Source: Vulcanimicrobiota bacterium
Lineage (GTDB): Bacteria; Vulcanimicrobiota; Xenobia; Xenobiales; JADMJV01
Direction of reading: 5' to 3'
Assembly (NCBI GenBank): GCA_017307785.1
Contig: JAFKGI010000027.1
Span: 1 to 64,000 of the forward strand
DNA: 64,000 nt
The notes beneath the pieces were generated by a model, which searched no databases, was not told where the DNA came from, and saw nothing but the letters and a program-made list of their open reading frames with translations. Both the position numbers and the translations under genes were made by a program. This document shows positions 56,519 to 64,000 of the stretch, one piece after another (within the stretch, counting starts at the first letter, position 1; the number at the start of each line of letters is the position of its first letter).

Positions 56519-57787
56519 TCAGGCCTGGTTGAAGCGATCGACCGTCTGCTTCCAGTCTGTGTTGTCCAGGAAAGCCAGCTTATCGTAGGGGTCTTTCACC
56601 CGTTTCAGCTCCACGCTCAATCCCGTGGCTCCGGGATTATCCGGGGTATGATGTTCCGCCACGATTACCTGGGCTAAATTCACCAGGCATTGTTCGGCCG
56701 CCTTCTTCAATTTGTCGTTGTTGGCGGCTTCGGCGTTCTCGGCTGTACGCTTCAAGAAGTCGCCCAGATCATAAACGAAGCCAAAGGCCTGAGTCTTGGA
56801 GCGCAACTCACGAAGCTGCGCGCCGGACCCCCCGGAGGCGGCGAACTGGGCAGAAAAGATCTTCAGACTCTTTTCCAGATCGGCCATTTTGGAAAGGTCG
56901 AAAGCCGCCATGGTGGGCAGAACATCCTGATTCTCCGCGGCACTTCTCACCACCATGTCGACGATCTGACGAGCTTCCACGTCGCTCTTGAAAAGATGCG
57001 CCTGATGAATGTCGGCCAGCGGACCCTGACCGAGAATGTGAGAATAAGGCCAACCCTCGCGTCCCTCCAGGGCCTGAGACGCGATCATAAATTTTGCGTT
57101 ATCTTTGATTTCACTGGCCACTTCCACAGCGGCCATCTGACACGCGTCAAACCCCAGGATGTCCAGTTTCTGACCGGTCGCCTGCTGAGCAGTGTCGAGT
57201 GCCTGCTTGAGCTGAGGAACGGTCATCCAGCCTTTGTGAGACTCATCCTCAATCATTCCCTCCCAGCCTTTGCCGTGGTCGGCGATGATCAGCATGTAAT
57301 GCTCGGCCGGAAATGACTTGATACCCCAGGTGAGAAAATCCGAGAGGGTCTTCGGATCCGACATGTTCACCGGGCCGAGACTCTGAAGAACCGGCGAATC
57401 AATTTGGCGCTCCGCCTCAGGACCGGTCTGACGGTCCTGTTCGACCCGAAACCGATAAGCGCCACCACCGCGATGATCCAGCTGAGTCACCAACTGCACG
57501 GAGCCGTTGGAGCCGGTTTTCTCCATTTGGGCGGCATCATCGTAAATATAGGCGTAGAGATTGTTGTCCGCCGCACAGTAATTGAGCACGGTCCATTTGG
57601 ACTTAGGGTAAGCGGTCGGCGTCGGCGCTTCGGCGGCGGGAGGGGTAGCGGGGGCAGCGGCGGGAGTTCTGACCTCCACGCGGTCCTCAAGGGGAACCGA
57701 GGTGAAAATGGACGGAGCAGCCGCGGCGCGGCGCGCGGGAGCGGCCGGCTGCGGCATGACGATACGGGACGGTGCACTGACTTGCAT
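56519..57787 (-). CDS. Clostripain-family (C11) cysteine peptidase
   Basis: 422 residues. The Pro/Ala-rich N-terminus (MQVSAPSRIVMPQPAAPARR) is not a Sec signal. The catalytic core begins SKWTVLNYCAADNNLYAYIYDD; His171 lies in LIIADHGKGWEGM and Cys216 in LDILGFDACQMAAVEVA, the C11 dyad. After the core, helices (GSGAQLRELRSKTQAFGFVYDLGDFL) match the family's C-terminal part. It would cleave after Arg or Lys in other members; specificity here is unknown. A very strong GGAGAGGAGAGG site precedes the ATG. Divergent from the metalloprotease at 57974. Confidence 0.9.
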   Translation of the reverse strand: MQVSAPSRIVMPQPAAPARRAAAAPSIFTSVPLEDRVEVRTPAAAPATPPAAEAPTPTAYPKSKWTVLNYCAADNNLYAYIYDDAAQMEKTGSNGSVQLVTQLDHRGGGAYRFRVEQDRQTGPEAERQIDSPVLQSLGPVNMSDPKTLSDFLTWGIKSFPAEHYMLIIADHGKGWEGMIEDESHKGWMTVPQLKQALDTAQQATGQKLDILGFDACQMAAVEVASEIKDNAKFMIASQALEGREGWPYSHILGQGPLADIHQAHLFKSDVEARQIVDMVVRSAAENQDVLPTMAAFDLSKMADLEKSLKIFSAQFAASGGSGAQLRELRSKTQAFGFVYDLGDFLKRTAENAEAANNDKLKKAAEQCLVNLAQVIVAEHHTPDNPGATGLSVELKRVKDPYDKLAFLDNTDWKQTVDRFNQA

Positions 57788-57973
57788 GGCCTCTCCTCTC
57801 CAGGTTCCCCCACCAAAAAGCTTAGTGGTCGCCGACTCTCTCCAGGTTACAAAATTGTGAATGCATGCACGAGTAGGGAAACTCCGCTTTGTTCATCTGG
57901 ATGTAACAACCCATGGCAATCCCAACGGCTAGGCTGTTGGCGGGGAAATACGTCGGTCCAATGGAGGTTCAGT

Positions 57974-59497
57974 ATGACGGTAGGCAGCGCACCGCTCGGA
58001 CAGTATAGAGGTTGTTCTTGCCACCACGCGCCCTTGCGCCTGCTGGCCGAGACCGCGCCCACGCCCACCCCCGCTCCTCCAACCGGCCCCGTGGATTCCG
58101 TCTTCAGTTTCAACACCCAGGATCGTCGCGTTATGGAGCCCGGCACCAAGCTGATTCCTGGCGTCATCCAGGGAGCCAAGAAGAATCCCGAAACCGACAA
58201 GGCCATGCTCAACGTCGGCCTGGAACCGGTGGACGGCAAGTATGTCTACGGTCCCGAAGACCCTCGCCAGAACACGGCCGTGACCTTCTCTTCGGTGGCC
58301 AACACCATCAACGTGTTCCGCGAGGCTTTCGGCGACTTCAAGTGGTCCTTCAAGTACGACAAGCTGGCCGTCAACCCCAACGGCGGCAAGGACTTTAATG
58401 CCTTCTACGCGCGCAACCAGGGAACGGTCAACTTCTTTGCCGAGGAAGATCCGATCTTCGGCCGTGCCGTTTTATCGGGAGCTTCCGGCGAAATCGTGGC
58501 TCACGAGACCGGCCACGCCATTTTGGACGCCATCCGTCCCGAATACTTCGGAGCTTTCCGTAGCGATGTGGGAGCGTTCCACGAGGCCTTCGGGGACATG
58601 CTGGCCCTCCACATGTCGCTGCTGGACGAACGCGTCATCAAGCGCGTGCTGGTCCAGACCGGCGGCGACCTGAAAAAGCCCAACATCGCCGCTTACATGG
58701 CCGAAGAACTGGCTCAGGGTCTGAACAACAAAAAGGGCACCAACGCGACCGGCGGCGACTTCCTGCGCAACGCCAACAACAACTTTACCTGGGCTGAACC
58801 CAAAACGCTGCCCGAAAAAGGCGGTCCGGACAAGCTGGGCTGGGAGATCCACGACTTTTCGCGCCTCTGGACGGCCGCCCACTATGACGTGCTCAACGGA
58901 ATGGTGCAGCAGCAAATTCAAAGCGGCATCGCGCCCGACGTAGCCATTCGCGAAAGCAACAAAGAACTGCTGAAGATGCTGGCCAATTTGCTGAAGGAAG
59001 CCCCGCGCGGTGACTTCACCTATAAAGATATGGCCATCGCCTTCATCAAATCCGACAAAATCCACGCCGATGGCAAACACGTCGAGTTGCTGCAAAAAGT
59101 CTTCACCGACCGCAAGATTCTGCCGGCTGACCTGCCGGCGGAAACCCTGGAGGTCGCCCCCAGCCGGGAGCAGGCTCGCCTCTTCCAAAGCGAGGATGAA
59201 CCGGCCTACGGCCCCATGAAGATGACCCTGGGAGAAGACTTCGGTATGTTCTCCGGAGCCAAAGTGGAAATTCCGGTGGCATCCGACCGGCTGCTTTTCA
59301 AGAGTGACGAGCTGCAGGAGCAAACGCAGGACGACATTCGCCGACTGATCCAGGCCGGGCGCATCCGCTACAATGATCCCAGCTATCAGATGAAGTTCCC
59401 CAACGACTATTTCAACCCCCAGGGCGAGCCCTACATTGGTTCCGTCACTTGGGAAGACGGCCAGATGAAAATTGAACGTCTGGCCATCGCTCACTAA
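57974..59497 (+). CDS. Gluzincin metalloprotease (thermolysin-like HExxH)
   Basis: 507 residues from ATG 57974, with GGAGG 6 bases upstream. The zinc motif HETGH (177-181) in SGEIVAHETGHAILDAIRP and the third ligand Glu204 in GAFHEAFGDMLAL follow the M4/gluzincin layout (E 23 residues after the second His). The N-terminus (MTVGSAPLGQYRGCSCHHAPL) is not a signal peptide, although a Pro/Thr-rich stretch at 28-40 follows. The C-terminal ~200 residues (EELQEQTQDDIRRLIQAGRIRY) have no assigned fold. Paired with the clostripain gene across a 186-bp divergent control region. Confidence 0.88.
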   Translation: MTVGSAPLGQYRGCSCHHAPLRLLAETAPTPTPAPPTGPVDSVFSFNTQDRRVMEPGTKLIPGVIQGAKKNPETDKAMLNVGLEPVDGKYVYGPEDPRQNTAVTFSSVANTINVFREAFGDFKWSFKYDKLAVNPNGGKDFNAFYARNQGTVNFFAEEDPIFGRAVLSGASGEIVAHETGHAILDAIRPEYFGAFRSDVGAFHEAFGDMLALHMSLLDERVIKRVLVQTGGDLKKPNIAAYMAEELAQGLNNKKGTNATGGDFLRNANNNFTWAEPKTLPEKGGPDKLGWEIHDFSRLWTAAHYDVLNGMVQQQIQSGIAPDVAIRESNKELLKMLANLLKEAPRGDFTYKDMAIAFIKSDKIHADGKHVELLQKVFTDRKILPADLPAETLEVAPSREQARLFQSEDEPAYGPMKMTLGEDFGMFSGAKVEIPVASDRLLFKSDELQEQTQDDIRRLIQAGRIRYNDPSYQMKFPNDYFNPQGEPYIGSVTWEDGQMKIERLAIAH

Positions 59498-59517
59498 TTC
59501 GATTATAATCCAGGCCT

Positions 59518-60126
59518 GTGAGTGAACCTGTTGCGCGCCAGCCCGCGCTGGACTTCGTGGCCCTGATCCTGTCGGTCGTGCTCAGCCCCTTTCTGTGCGT
59601 CCCCTACTTCTGTACGGTGTTCGCCCGCGCCACCGCGCGCTCGGATTCGGAGTTCCTCTTGCTGGCGACTCTCTGCGTGGTGCTGTCCATCGGTGTGCCG
59701 GCCGCCTACATCGGCTGGCAGGTTCACAAAGGCAACATCACCGATATCCACGTGCGCAAGCGCGAGCAGCGCCAGGGACCGTTTCGGGCCGGAATGGCCG
59801 GCCTGGGAACCCTGGTGCTGGTCCTCTGGCTGATCGGCGGACCGATTCGCCTGACCCAGCTGTCGGGACTGCTCTTCGCCCAGAGCTTCCTCTTCGAGAT
59901 GATTTCACGCAGCTGGAAGATCAGTATGCACACTTCGGTGCTGGCCGCCTGTCTGGCCGGCTGCATGGAGCTGGCCGGCTGGTCTTCCGCCAGCCTCCTC
60001 AGCATCATCCCCCTGTGCTGGGCCCGCCACTACCGCGGCCGCCACACCTGGGGCCAGGCCTTCGGCGGCGCCGCCCTCGGCTACGGCCTAACCATCTACC
60101 CCCTCCGCTGGCTGGCTTCCCTCTAG
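59518..60126 (+). CDS. PAP2-like integral membrane protein
   Basis: 202 residues from GTG. Five to six membrane spans (FVALILSVVLSPFLCVPYFC, LLATLCVVLSIGVPAAYIGWQ, GLGTLVLVLWLIGG, ...). Charged loops keep a PAP2-style active-site layout: IHVRKREQRQGPF (K-x6-R-P-like), SWKISMHTS (P/x-S-x-H) and ARHYRGRHTWGQAFGGAALG (R-x5-H). It may be an inactive or divergent lipid phosphatase. Starts 20 bases after the metalloprotease. Confidence 0.7.
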   Translation: MSEPVARQPALDFVALILSVVLSPFLCVPYFCTVFARATARSDSEFLLLATLCVVLSIGVPAAYIGWQVHKGNITDIHVRKREQRQGPFRAGMAGLGTLVLVLWLIGGPIRLTQLSGLLFAQSFLFEMISRSWKISMHTSVLAACLAGCMELAGWSSASLLSIIPLCWARHYRGRHTWGQAFGGAALGYGLTIYPLRWLASL

Positions 60127-60327
60127 CTCTTGCTGCGGTTGCTGATCCCGAAGGGGAAGGTGGCAAAATGGGAAGCGGGAGAGAGATTCGCACTGGCGAT
60201 TTCTATGGGGTGGCCTCTAGCCTACGCCGGTCCAAATGATAAAAACCGCCTCAGGATCAGCTCTTCCCTGCTTTCCCGGCTTCCCCGCTTTCCCTTCGGA
60301 CGGTACCTGGCCTGATCTCGTCGGGGC

Positions 60328-60822
60328 TCACCCCTCCGCAGGAGGGTCAGCTAAGGCGAGGGCCTGGCTGTCGTAGAGGGCGAAGGGGTGTTTGGGGTTG
60401 GCTTCCAGGGCTTTGGCGTAGGATGCTTTGGCCAGGTTGCGCTCGCCCAGTTGGGCGTGGCAGTTGCCCTTGAGGTAATGAAGATTGGCGTTGTTGGCGT
60501 CCAGGCTCAGCCCCATCTCGATCTGTTCCAGGGCCAGTACCAGGTAGACGCCGCCCAGCTGGCAGTAGATGTTGGCCAGCATGGTCCAGGCGCGCACGTT
60601 GGAGTAATCCTCACGAACGCCGCGGGAGGCGAAGCTGAGCGCGGGCTCCAGGTGGCCCCCCATGGCTTGCAGCTCGGCCATCAGCAGACAGGCTCCGGCG
60701 TGGCGCGCGTCGTGGCGCAAGGCCGAGATGCATTCGTCTACAGCGTCGCTGAAACGGCCTTCCTGCACCAATCTCTGGGCGCGATCGGCGTGGATGAGAG
60801 CTTGTTCTTCATTGGGGAGCAT
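60328..60822 (-). CDS. TPR-repeat protein
   Basis: 164 residues with four tetratricopeptide-like repeats: HADRAQRLVQEGRFSDAVDEC, AGACLLMAELQAMGGHLEPALSF, AWTMLANIYCQLGGVYLVLALEQIE, LHYLKGNCHAQLGERNLAKASYAKALEANP. No signal or membrane part; a cytoplasmic adaptor. The gene begins 35 bp before the start of the next minus-strand gene's stop at 60858, so cotranscription with 62624-60858 and hemB is possible. Confidence 0.8.
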   Translation of the reverse strand: MLPNEEQALIHADRAQRLVQEGRFSDAVDECISALRHDARHAGACLLMAELQAMGGHLEPALSFASRGVREDYSNVRAWTMLANIYCQLGGVYLVLALEQIEMGLSLDANNANLHYLKGNCHAQLGERNLAKASYAKALEANPKHPFALYDSQALALADPPAEG

Positions 60823-60857
60823 TTGGCCATGTTACCTCGCCCCCACCCCGTTTCCCT

Positions 60858-62624
60858 TCAAGGTAAGACGACGCGCTGCAGGCAACGGCCGCCGATGTCA
60901 ATCAGGTAAAGCAGTTTGCCGCCCTGCCAGGAACCGCCGAACTCACCAAAGACGGGATTGCGGCCATTTTTGAAGGTCAGCTCGTACTCGCGCTGGGCCT
61001 GCAATTCCTTGTTAAAAACGACGATCGACCCGCCACTCGGAACCAGCAGCTTGCCCTGCCAGGGAATCAGATCTTCCTGAGGCTTGAGCACGATGCGCCG
61101 CGAATTGGCGTTAGGCGGCGACAGTCCGGGACCGTCCCCGCCGGCTTCGGCCGCTTTCTGCCCCCGAGCCAGGTAGCGCAGTAAGGTGGGGGCTTCTTCC
61201 CAGCCACGCACGGTTTTAGCCCGCGACTGATAAACGTACAGGTCGCCGCTGGCATCGCAGGCGATCTTGACCACCGGGTCGCCCCAACTGGGACAAAGGG
61301 CGCGCTGAGCCAGCAACTTGCCGTCCAGGTTGCGCGTCTGCAAAACTACGTCGCCCTTCTGATCACGCGGATAGACCACGCAATAGAGCATCTTGTAGGC
61401 GTTGAAGGCGATGCTCTTGGGGATGCCGCGCGGATCGCCGTTCTGAATGCCGATGGTGATGGGCTTCTGCCAACCACTGCCAAACTTGAAGCGCTGCAAA
61501 CGGCAGTTACCGGCGTCGGCCACCCAGATTTGACCGTCGGGTCCATAGCTCAAGTCAGCCGGATTGACCAGCTGGCCCTTGGGTTCGGCCGAAGGAACCC
61601 AGGACATATTGCGCTCCACTTTGCCGCTGGGGTGAATCTTGAGCAGCTGGCTCTTGGAGTTCCACTGGTGGATGCGTCCCTGATAGTCCAGGCGCAACCC
61701 CGGGTCGGGACTGACGGCGATGCGCTCGGGCTGGGGAAACTCACTGAGAATCTTGCCGCCGACGGTCATTTTCAAGACCATGCCGTCGCGCCGGTCGGGA
61801 TTGCGCATGTAGACGAAGAAATCGCCGTCCTCGTTCATGCTCAGAGCGATCGGCTCGCCCTCGCGGAAGGCTTCGGTCTCGCGAACCTGCGATTCCATGT
61901 TGCCGTCGGGCGCGTAGCGGCGGATCCAGTCTCGACCGGCCAGACCCAGCACGTCGGTGCCGGTCAGGTACATGGCCTGAGCGCCGTCCACTTCGTAGCG
62001 CACGCCGCCTTCCGAATTGATGACGTGCAGACCCCAGGTGTCCAGACAGTAGGCATTGCCCTGGCTGTCGATGGCCAGTTGCACCGGTCGGCGCAGCGAA
62101 GGCGTGCGCTTGGCCCCGAAATACTGACCCGAGGGATTGAACCCGTAGATCTTGCGGTTCTGCTCGCTCCAGACCCAGTAGTTGCCGTCCAGGTCACGAG
62201 CCAGAGCGACGCTGCCCCGGATCGGTTCGGGGCTGCCGCTGAAGGCCGTCCACTCCAGACTGTGGGGACCCGGCACCAATGCCCCTTTCACCAGCTGCTG
62301 TCCGGGTTCGGAAACCAGCAGAGCCGACTTGGCCAGGCGGCCCACCCATTGGGAAAGCACGGTGACGCCCGTCAGTTGTTGACGAACTTCGGCCTGCCCA
62401 CCGCGGTGCTCGATGAGCTCGCCGTCGCGGGTGTAGATGTCCATGAAGCCGTCGCCTTCGTAGAGCACATAGAGACGGCCGGCCGCATCTTGCGTCACGT
62501 CGGTGGGAGCGGCGCTGCCCAATGGCTGAAGGCGGATTTCCTGTTTGCAAGAGAGGCGGCCCGGCTGGGCGCCGGCCAGACTCGTCAACAGCAGCAGCGG
62601 TAAGAGTTTCCTCAGGCCAGCCAT
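60858..62624 (-). CDS. Exported NHL/propeller-like protein
   Basis: 588 residues: Sec signal (MAGLRKLLPLLLLTSLAGAQ), then repeated blades with the NHL style P-x-D-V-x-x-D-x-x-G-x-x-Y-V (APTDVTQDAAGRLYVLYEG, VQLAIDSQGNAYCLDTWG, ADLSYGPDGQIWVADAGNCRLQRF, KIACDASGDLYVYQ). It probably forms one or two six-bladed propellers for protein or sugar binding outside the membrane. A 13-bp overlap with hemB places it in that operon. Confidence 0.8.
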   Translation of the reverse strand: MAGLRKLLPLLLLTSLAGAQPGRLSCKQEIRLQPLGSAAPTDVTQDAAGRLYVLYEGDGFMDIYTRDGELIEHRGGQAEVRQQLTGVTVLSQWVGRLAKSALLVSEPGQQLVKGALVPGPHSLEWTAFSGSPEPIRGSVALARDLDGNYWVWSEQNRKIYGFNPSGQYFGAKRTPSLRRPVQLAIDSQGNAYCLDTWGLHVINSEGGVRYEVDGAQAMYLTGTDVLGLAGRDWIRRYAPDGNMESQVRETEAFREGEPIALSMNEDGDFFVYMRNPDRRDGMVLKMTVGGKILSEFPQPERIAVSPDPGLRLDYQGRIHQWNSKSQLLKIHPSGKVERNMSWVPSAEPKGQLVNPADLSYGPDGQIWVADAGNCRLQRFKFGSGWQKPITIGIQNGDPRGIPKSIAFNAYKMLYCVVYPRDQKGDVVLQTRNLDGKLLAQRALCPSWGDPVVKIACDASGDLYVYQSRAKTVRGWEEAPTLLRYLARGQKAAEAGGDGPGLSPPNANSRRIVLKPQEDLIPWQGKLLVPSGGSIVVFNKELQAQREYELTFKNGRNPVFGEFGGSWQGGKLLYLIDIGGRCLQRVVLP

Positions 62625-63598
62625 CGAGCCGCCTCACGGGCGTGGTAGGTCAAAATCAGGTCGGCGCCGGCCCGCTTCATGGAGAGCAGCGTTTCCAGAG
62701 TGATCAGCCGTTCGTCCACCCAACCGTTGGCGGCGGCCGCCTTGATCATGGCGTATTCCCCGCTGACGTTGTAGCAGGCCAGCGGCAGCGCAAAGTGCTC
62801 GCGCAGGTCGCGCAGGATATCGAGATAGGCCAGCGCCGGCTTGACCATCAGCCAGTCAGCCCCTTCCTGAATATCCAGGGCGGCTTCGCGCAGGGCCTCG
62901 CGGCGATTGGCCGAGTCCATCTGATAGGAGCGGCGGTCGCCGAAGGACGGCTTGGAGTCGGCCGCCTCGCGGAACGGGCCATAGTAAGCCGAGGCGAATT
63001 TGACGGCGTAGCTGAGAATGCCGGTGTCTTGAAAGCCGGCCGCGTCCAGGGCCGTGCGAATGGCGCTCACGCGACCGTCCATCATATCAGAGGGGGCCAC
63101 CAGGTCGGCGCCGGCGCGGGCGTGCGAGACGGCCGTCTGGGCCAAAATCTTGAGGGCCGCGTCGTTGTCGACAGTGTGGCCGCACAGCGGGCCACAGTGG
63201 CCGTGGTCGGTGTACTGGCACAGGCAGACGTCGGTCATCACCACCAGATTGGGAAAAGCTCGCTTGAGTTCGCGCACGGCCCGCTGCACTGGAGCATCGT
63301 CGGCGTAGGCCTGCGAGCCCTCGGCGTCTTTGCTGGCGGGCAGACCGAACATGATGACCGAGCGGATGCCCTCGGCCATGGCCGCCTCCACCTCGCCCAC
63401 CACTTTGTCCACGCTCCAGCGATTCTGGCCGGGCAGGGCGCCCACCGGCTGGACGATGTTCTCACCCTCCACCACAAAGAGGGGATAGCAGAAATCGTTA
63501 GGGGTCAGCTGGGTCTCACGGACCAGGGCGCGCATTTCCGCGCTGCCGCGCAGGCGGCGCATCCGCGAAATGGGAAAATTCGGGGCAGAGAAGTTCAT
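62612..63598 (-). CDS. hemB: Porphobilinogen synthase (delta-aminolevulinic acid dehydratase)
   Basis: 328 residues. Condenses two 5-aminolevulinate molecules to porphobilinogen in haem synthesis. Zinc-type metal site DVCLCQYTDHGHCGPLCG (Cys125, 127, 135) and the two Schiff-base lysines in SYAVKFASAYYGPFR (Lys200) and DWLMVKPALAYLD (Lys253) are in place. Usual size. Likely starts the operon with the propeller gene. Confidence 0.96.
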   Translation of the reverse strand: MNFSAPNFPISRMRRLRGSAEMRALVRETQLTPNDFCYPLFVVEGENIVQPVGALPGQNRWSVDKVVGEVEAAMAEGIRSVIMFGLPASKDAEGSQAYADDAPVQRAVRELKRAFPNLVVMTDVCLCQYTDHGHCGPLCGHTVDNDAALKILAQTAVSHARAGADLVAPSDMMDGRVSAIRTALDAAGFQDTGILSYAVKFASAYYGPFREAADSKPSFGDRRSYQMDSANRREALREAALDIQEGADWLMVKPALAYLDILRDLREHFALPLACYNVSGEYAMIKAAAANGWVDERLITLETLLSMKRAGADLILTYHAREAARWLA

Positions 63599-63624
63599 AA
63601 GGGGGCGCGTTCCACTCCGCTCGG

Positions 63625-64000
63625 TTACACCCTTTCCACCAGATCGGGACTCAACTCATCGAGGCGGCTGCAGCCCAACAGCAACATGGCCTCGTTCAAT
63701 TCGGCCCGCAAAGTTTGAAACACCTGACGCACGCCCGCTTCCCCGGCGGCCGCCAGACCCCAGAGCAACGGCCTTCCCACCAGCACCACCCGGGCGCCCA
63801 GACAGCAGGCCAGCAGAGCGTCGGCTCCGCGGCGCACTCCCCCATCCATCCACACCTCCACGCTCGGGTCCAAAGCCTGACGGATGCGCTGGACGCAGTG
63901 CAGGGTGGCCGGGGAGTGATCGAGCTGGCGCCCGCCGTGATTGGAGACGACTACGGCGCGAGCGCCAATCTTGGCGGACTGAACGGCGTCGTCGCTGCGC
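63625..64000 (-). CDS. FMN-dependent alpha-hydroxy-acid dehydrogenase (partial)
   Basis: The C-terminal ~125 residues are in the window; the gene runs off the right edge. The catalytic region KIGARAVVVSNHGGRQLDHS has the active-site His and Arg of the lactate/glycolate oxidase family. Further EVWMDGGVRRGADALLACCLGARVVLVGRPLLWGLAAAG is the phosphate-binding strand and helix, and the C-terminus ends ELNEAMLLLGCSRLDEL, as in LldD. It oxidises an alpha-hydroxy acid using FMN. About 26 bp before hemB. Confidence 0.93.
   Translation of the reverse strand, partial: RSDDAVQSAKIGARAVVVSNHGGRQLDHSPATLHCVQRIRQALDPSVEVWMDGGVRRGADALLACCLGARVVLVGRPLLWGLAAAGEAGVRQVFQTLRAELNEAMLLLGCSRLDELSPDLVERV

Noticed and set aside
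60127..60327. 61-residue plus-strand frame between the PAP2-like and TPR genes
   Set aside because: No ribosome site, no family features; regarded as intergenic.

Overview
The window is GC-rich, gene-dense, and looks like a chromosome segment of a diderm bacterium: it encodes a TolC-type outer-membrane efflux protein, lipoproteins and several sets of type IV pilus/type II secretion pseudopilins. The taxon cannot be fixed from sequence alone. The style of the proteins (many secreted-looking hydrolases with Pro/Ala-rich N-termini and no classical signal, KaiC-like ATPase, pseudopilins carrying extra domains) would fit a deep-branching phylum such as Eremiobacterota/Vulcanimicrobiota or Armatimonadota, but that is only an impression. 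No rRNA, tRNA or CRISPR was recognised.

Layout. 1-3.4 kb is a decayed mobile-element zone: the start of an IS3-like orfA at the left edge, a truncated KaiC-like ATPase, a complete IS3-family element (566-1889) with inverted repeats, then about 1 kb with little coding signal and a small helix-turn-helix gene. 3.5-9.2 kb holds an SDR oxidoreductase, a degenerate zincin-like protein, a tail-anchored lipoprotein-like repeat protein, a four-helix membrane protein and a GHKL-like protein. 9.2-22.4 kb is the most striking part: two paralogous pseudopilin operons, each with a shortened GspF/PilC protein, PilV-, PilW- and PilX-like pseudopilins and a 650-residue pseudopilin fused to Ig/cadherin-like and TolB-like beta-propeller segments. 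Between them lie a histidine kinase and a response regulator in tandem with the second GspF gene. No GspE/PilB ATPase, secretin or prepilin peptidase is present, so these must be supplied from elsewhere.

22.5-34.3 kb carries a PEP-CTERM-like exported protein, a subtilisin-family protease, dUTPase, TolC, a Gcr-type membrane protein with an MFS transporter, and a large multidomain lipoprotein that seems to start at CTG. 34.4-39.3 kb has small unknown proteins, a zinc-ribbon protein, a GNAT acetyltransferase and a third set of three pseudopilin genes. 39.3-46 kb is housekeeping: radC, a GxxExxY gene framed by inverted purine-rich repeats, plsX-recG-rsmD, a GGCT-like gene, thiamine pyrophosphokinase and a PilZ protein. 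46-56 kb contains two hybrid histidine kinases (one with an HPt gene), two very small ORFs, the second pair of purine-rich repeats, a Gly-rich repeat protein, and an M14 carboxypeptidase/HerA-like ATPase operon. 56-64 kb holds a divergent pair of proteases (clostripain family and a gluzincin), a PAP2-like membrane protein, a TPR protein, an NHL-like propeller protein, hemB and the end of an FMN-dependent alpha-hydroxy-acid dehydrogenase.

Genes are packed with ATGA, GTGA, TTGA and even CTGA start/stop overlaps, which points to extensive translational coupling. Convergent units are separated by strong bidirectional hairpin terminators at 23.2, 49.2 and 55.9 kb.
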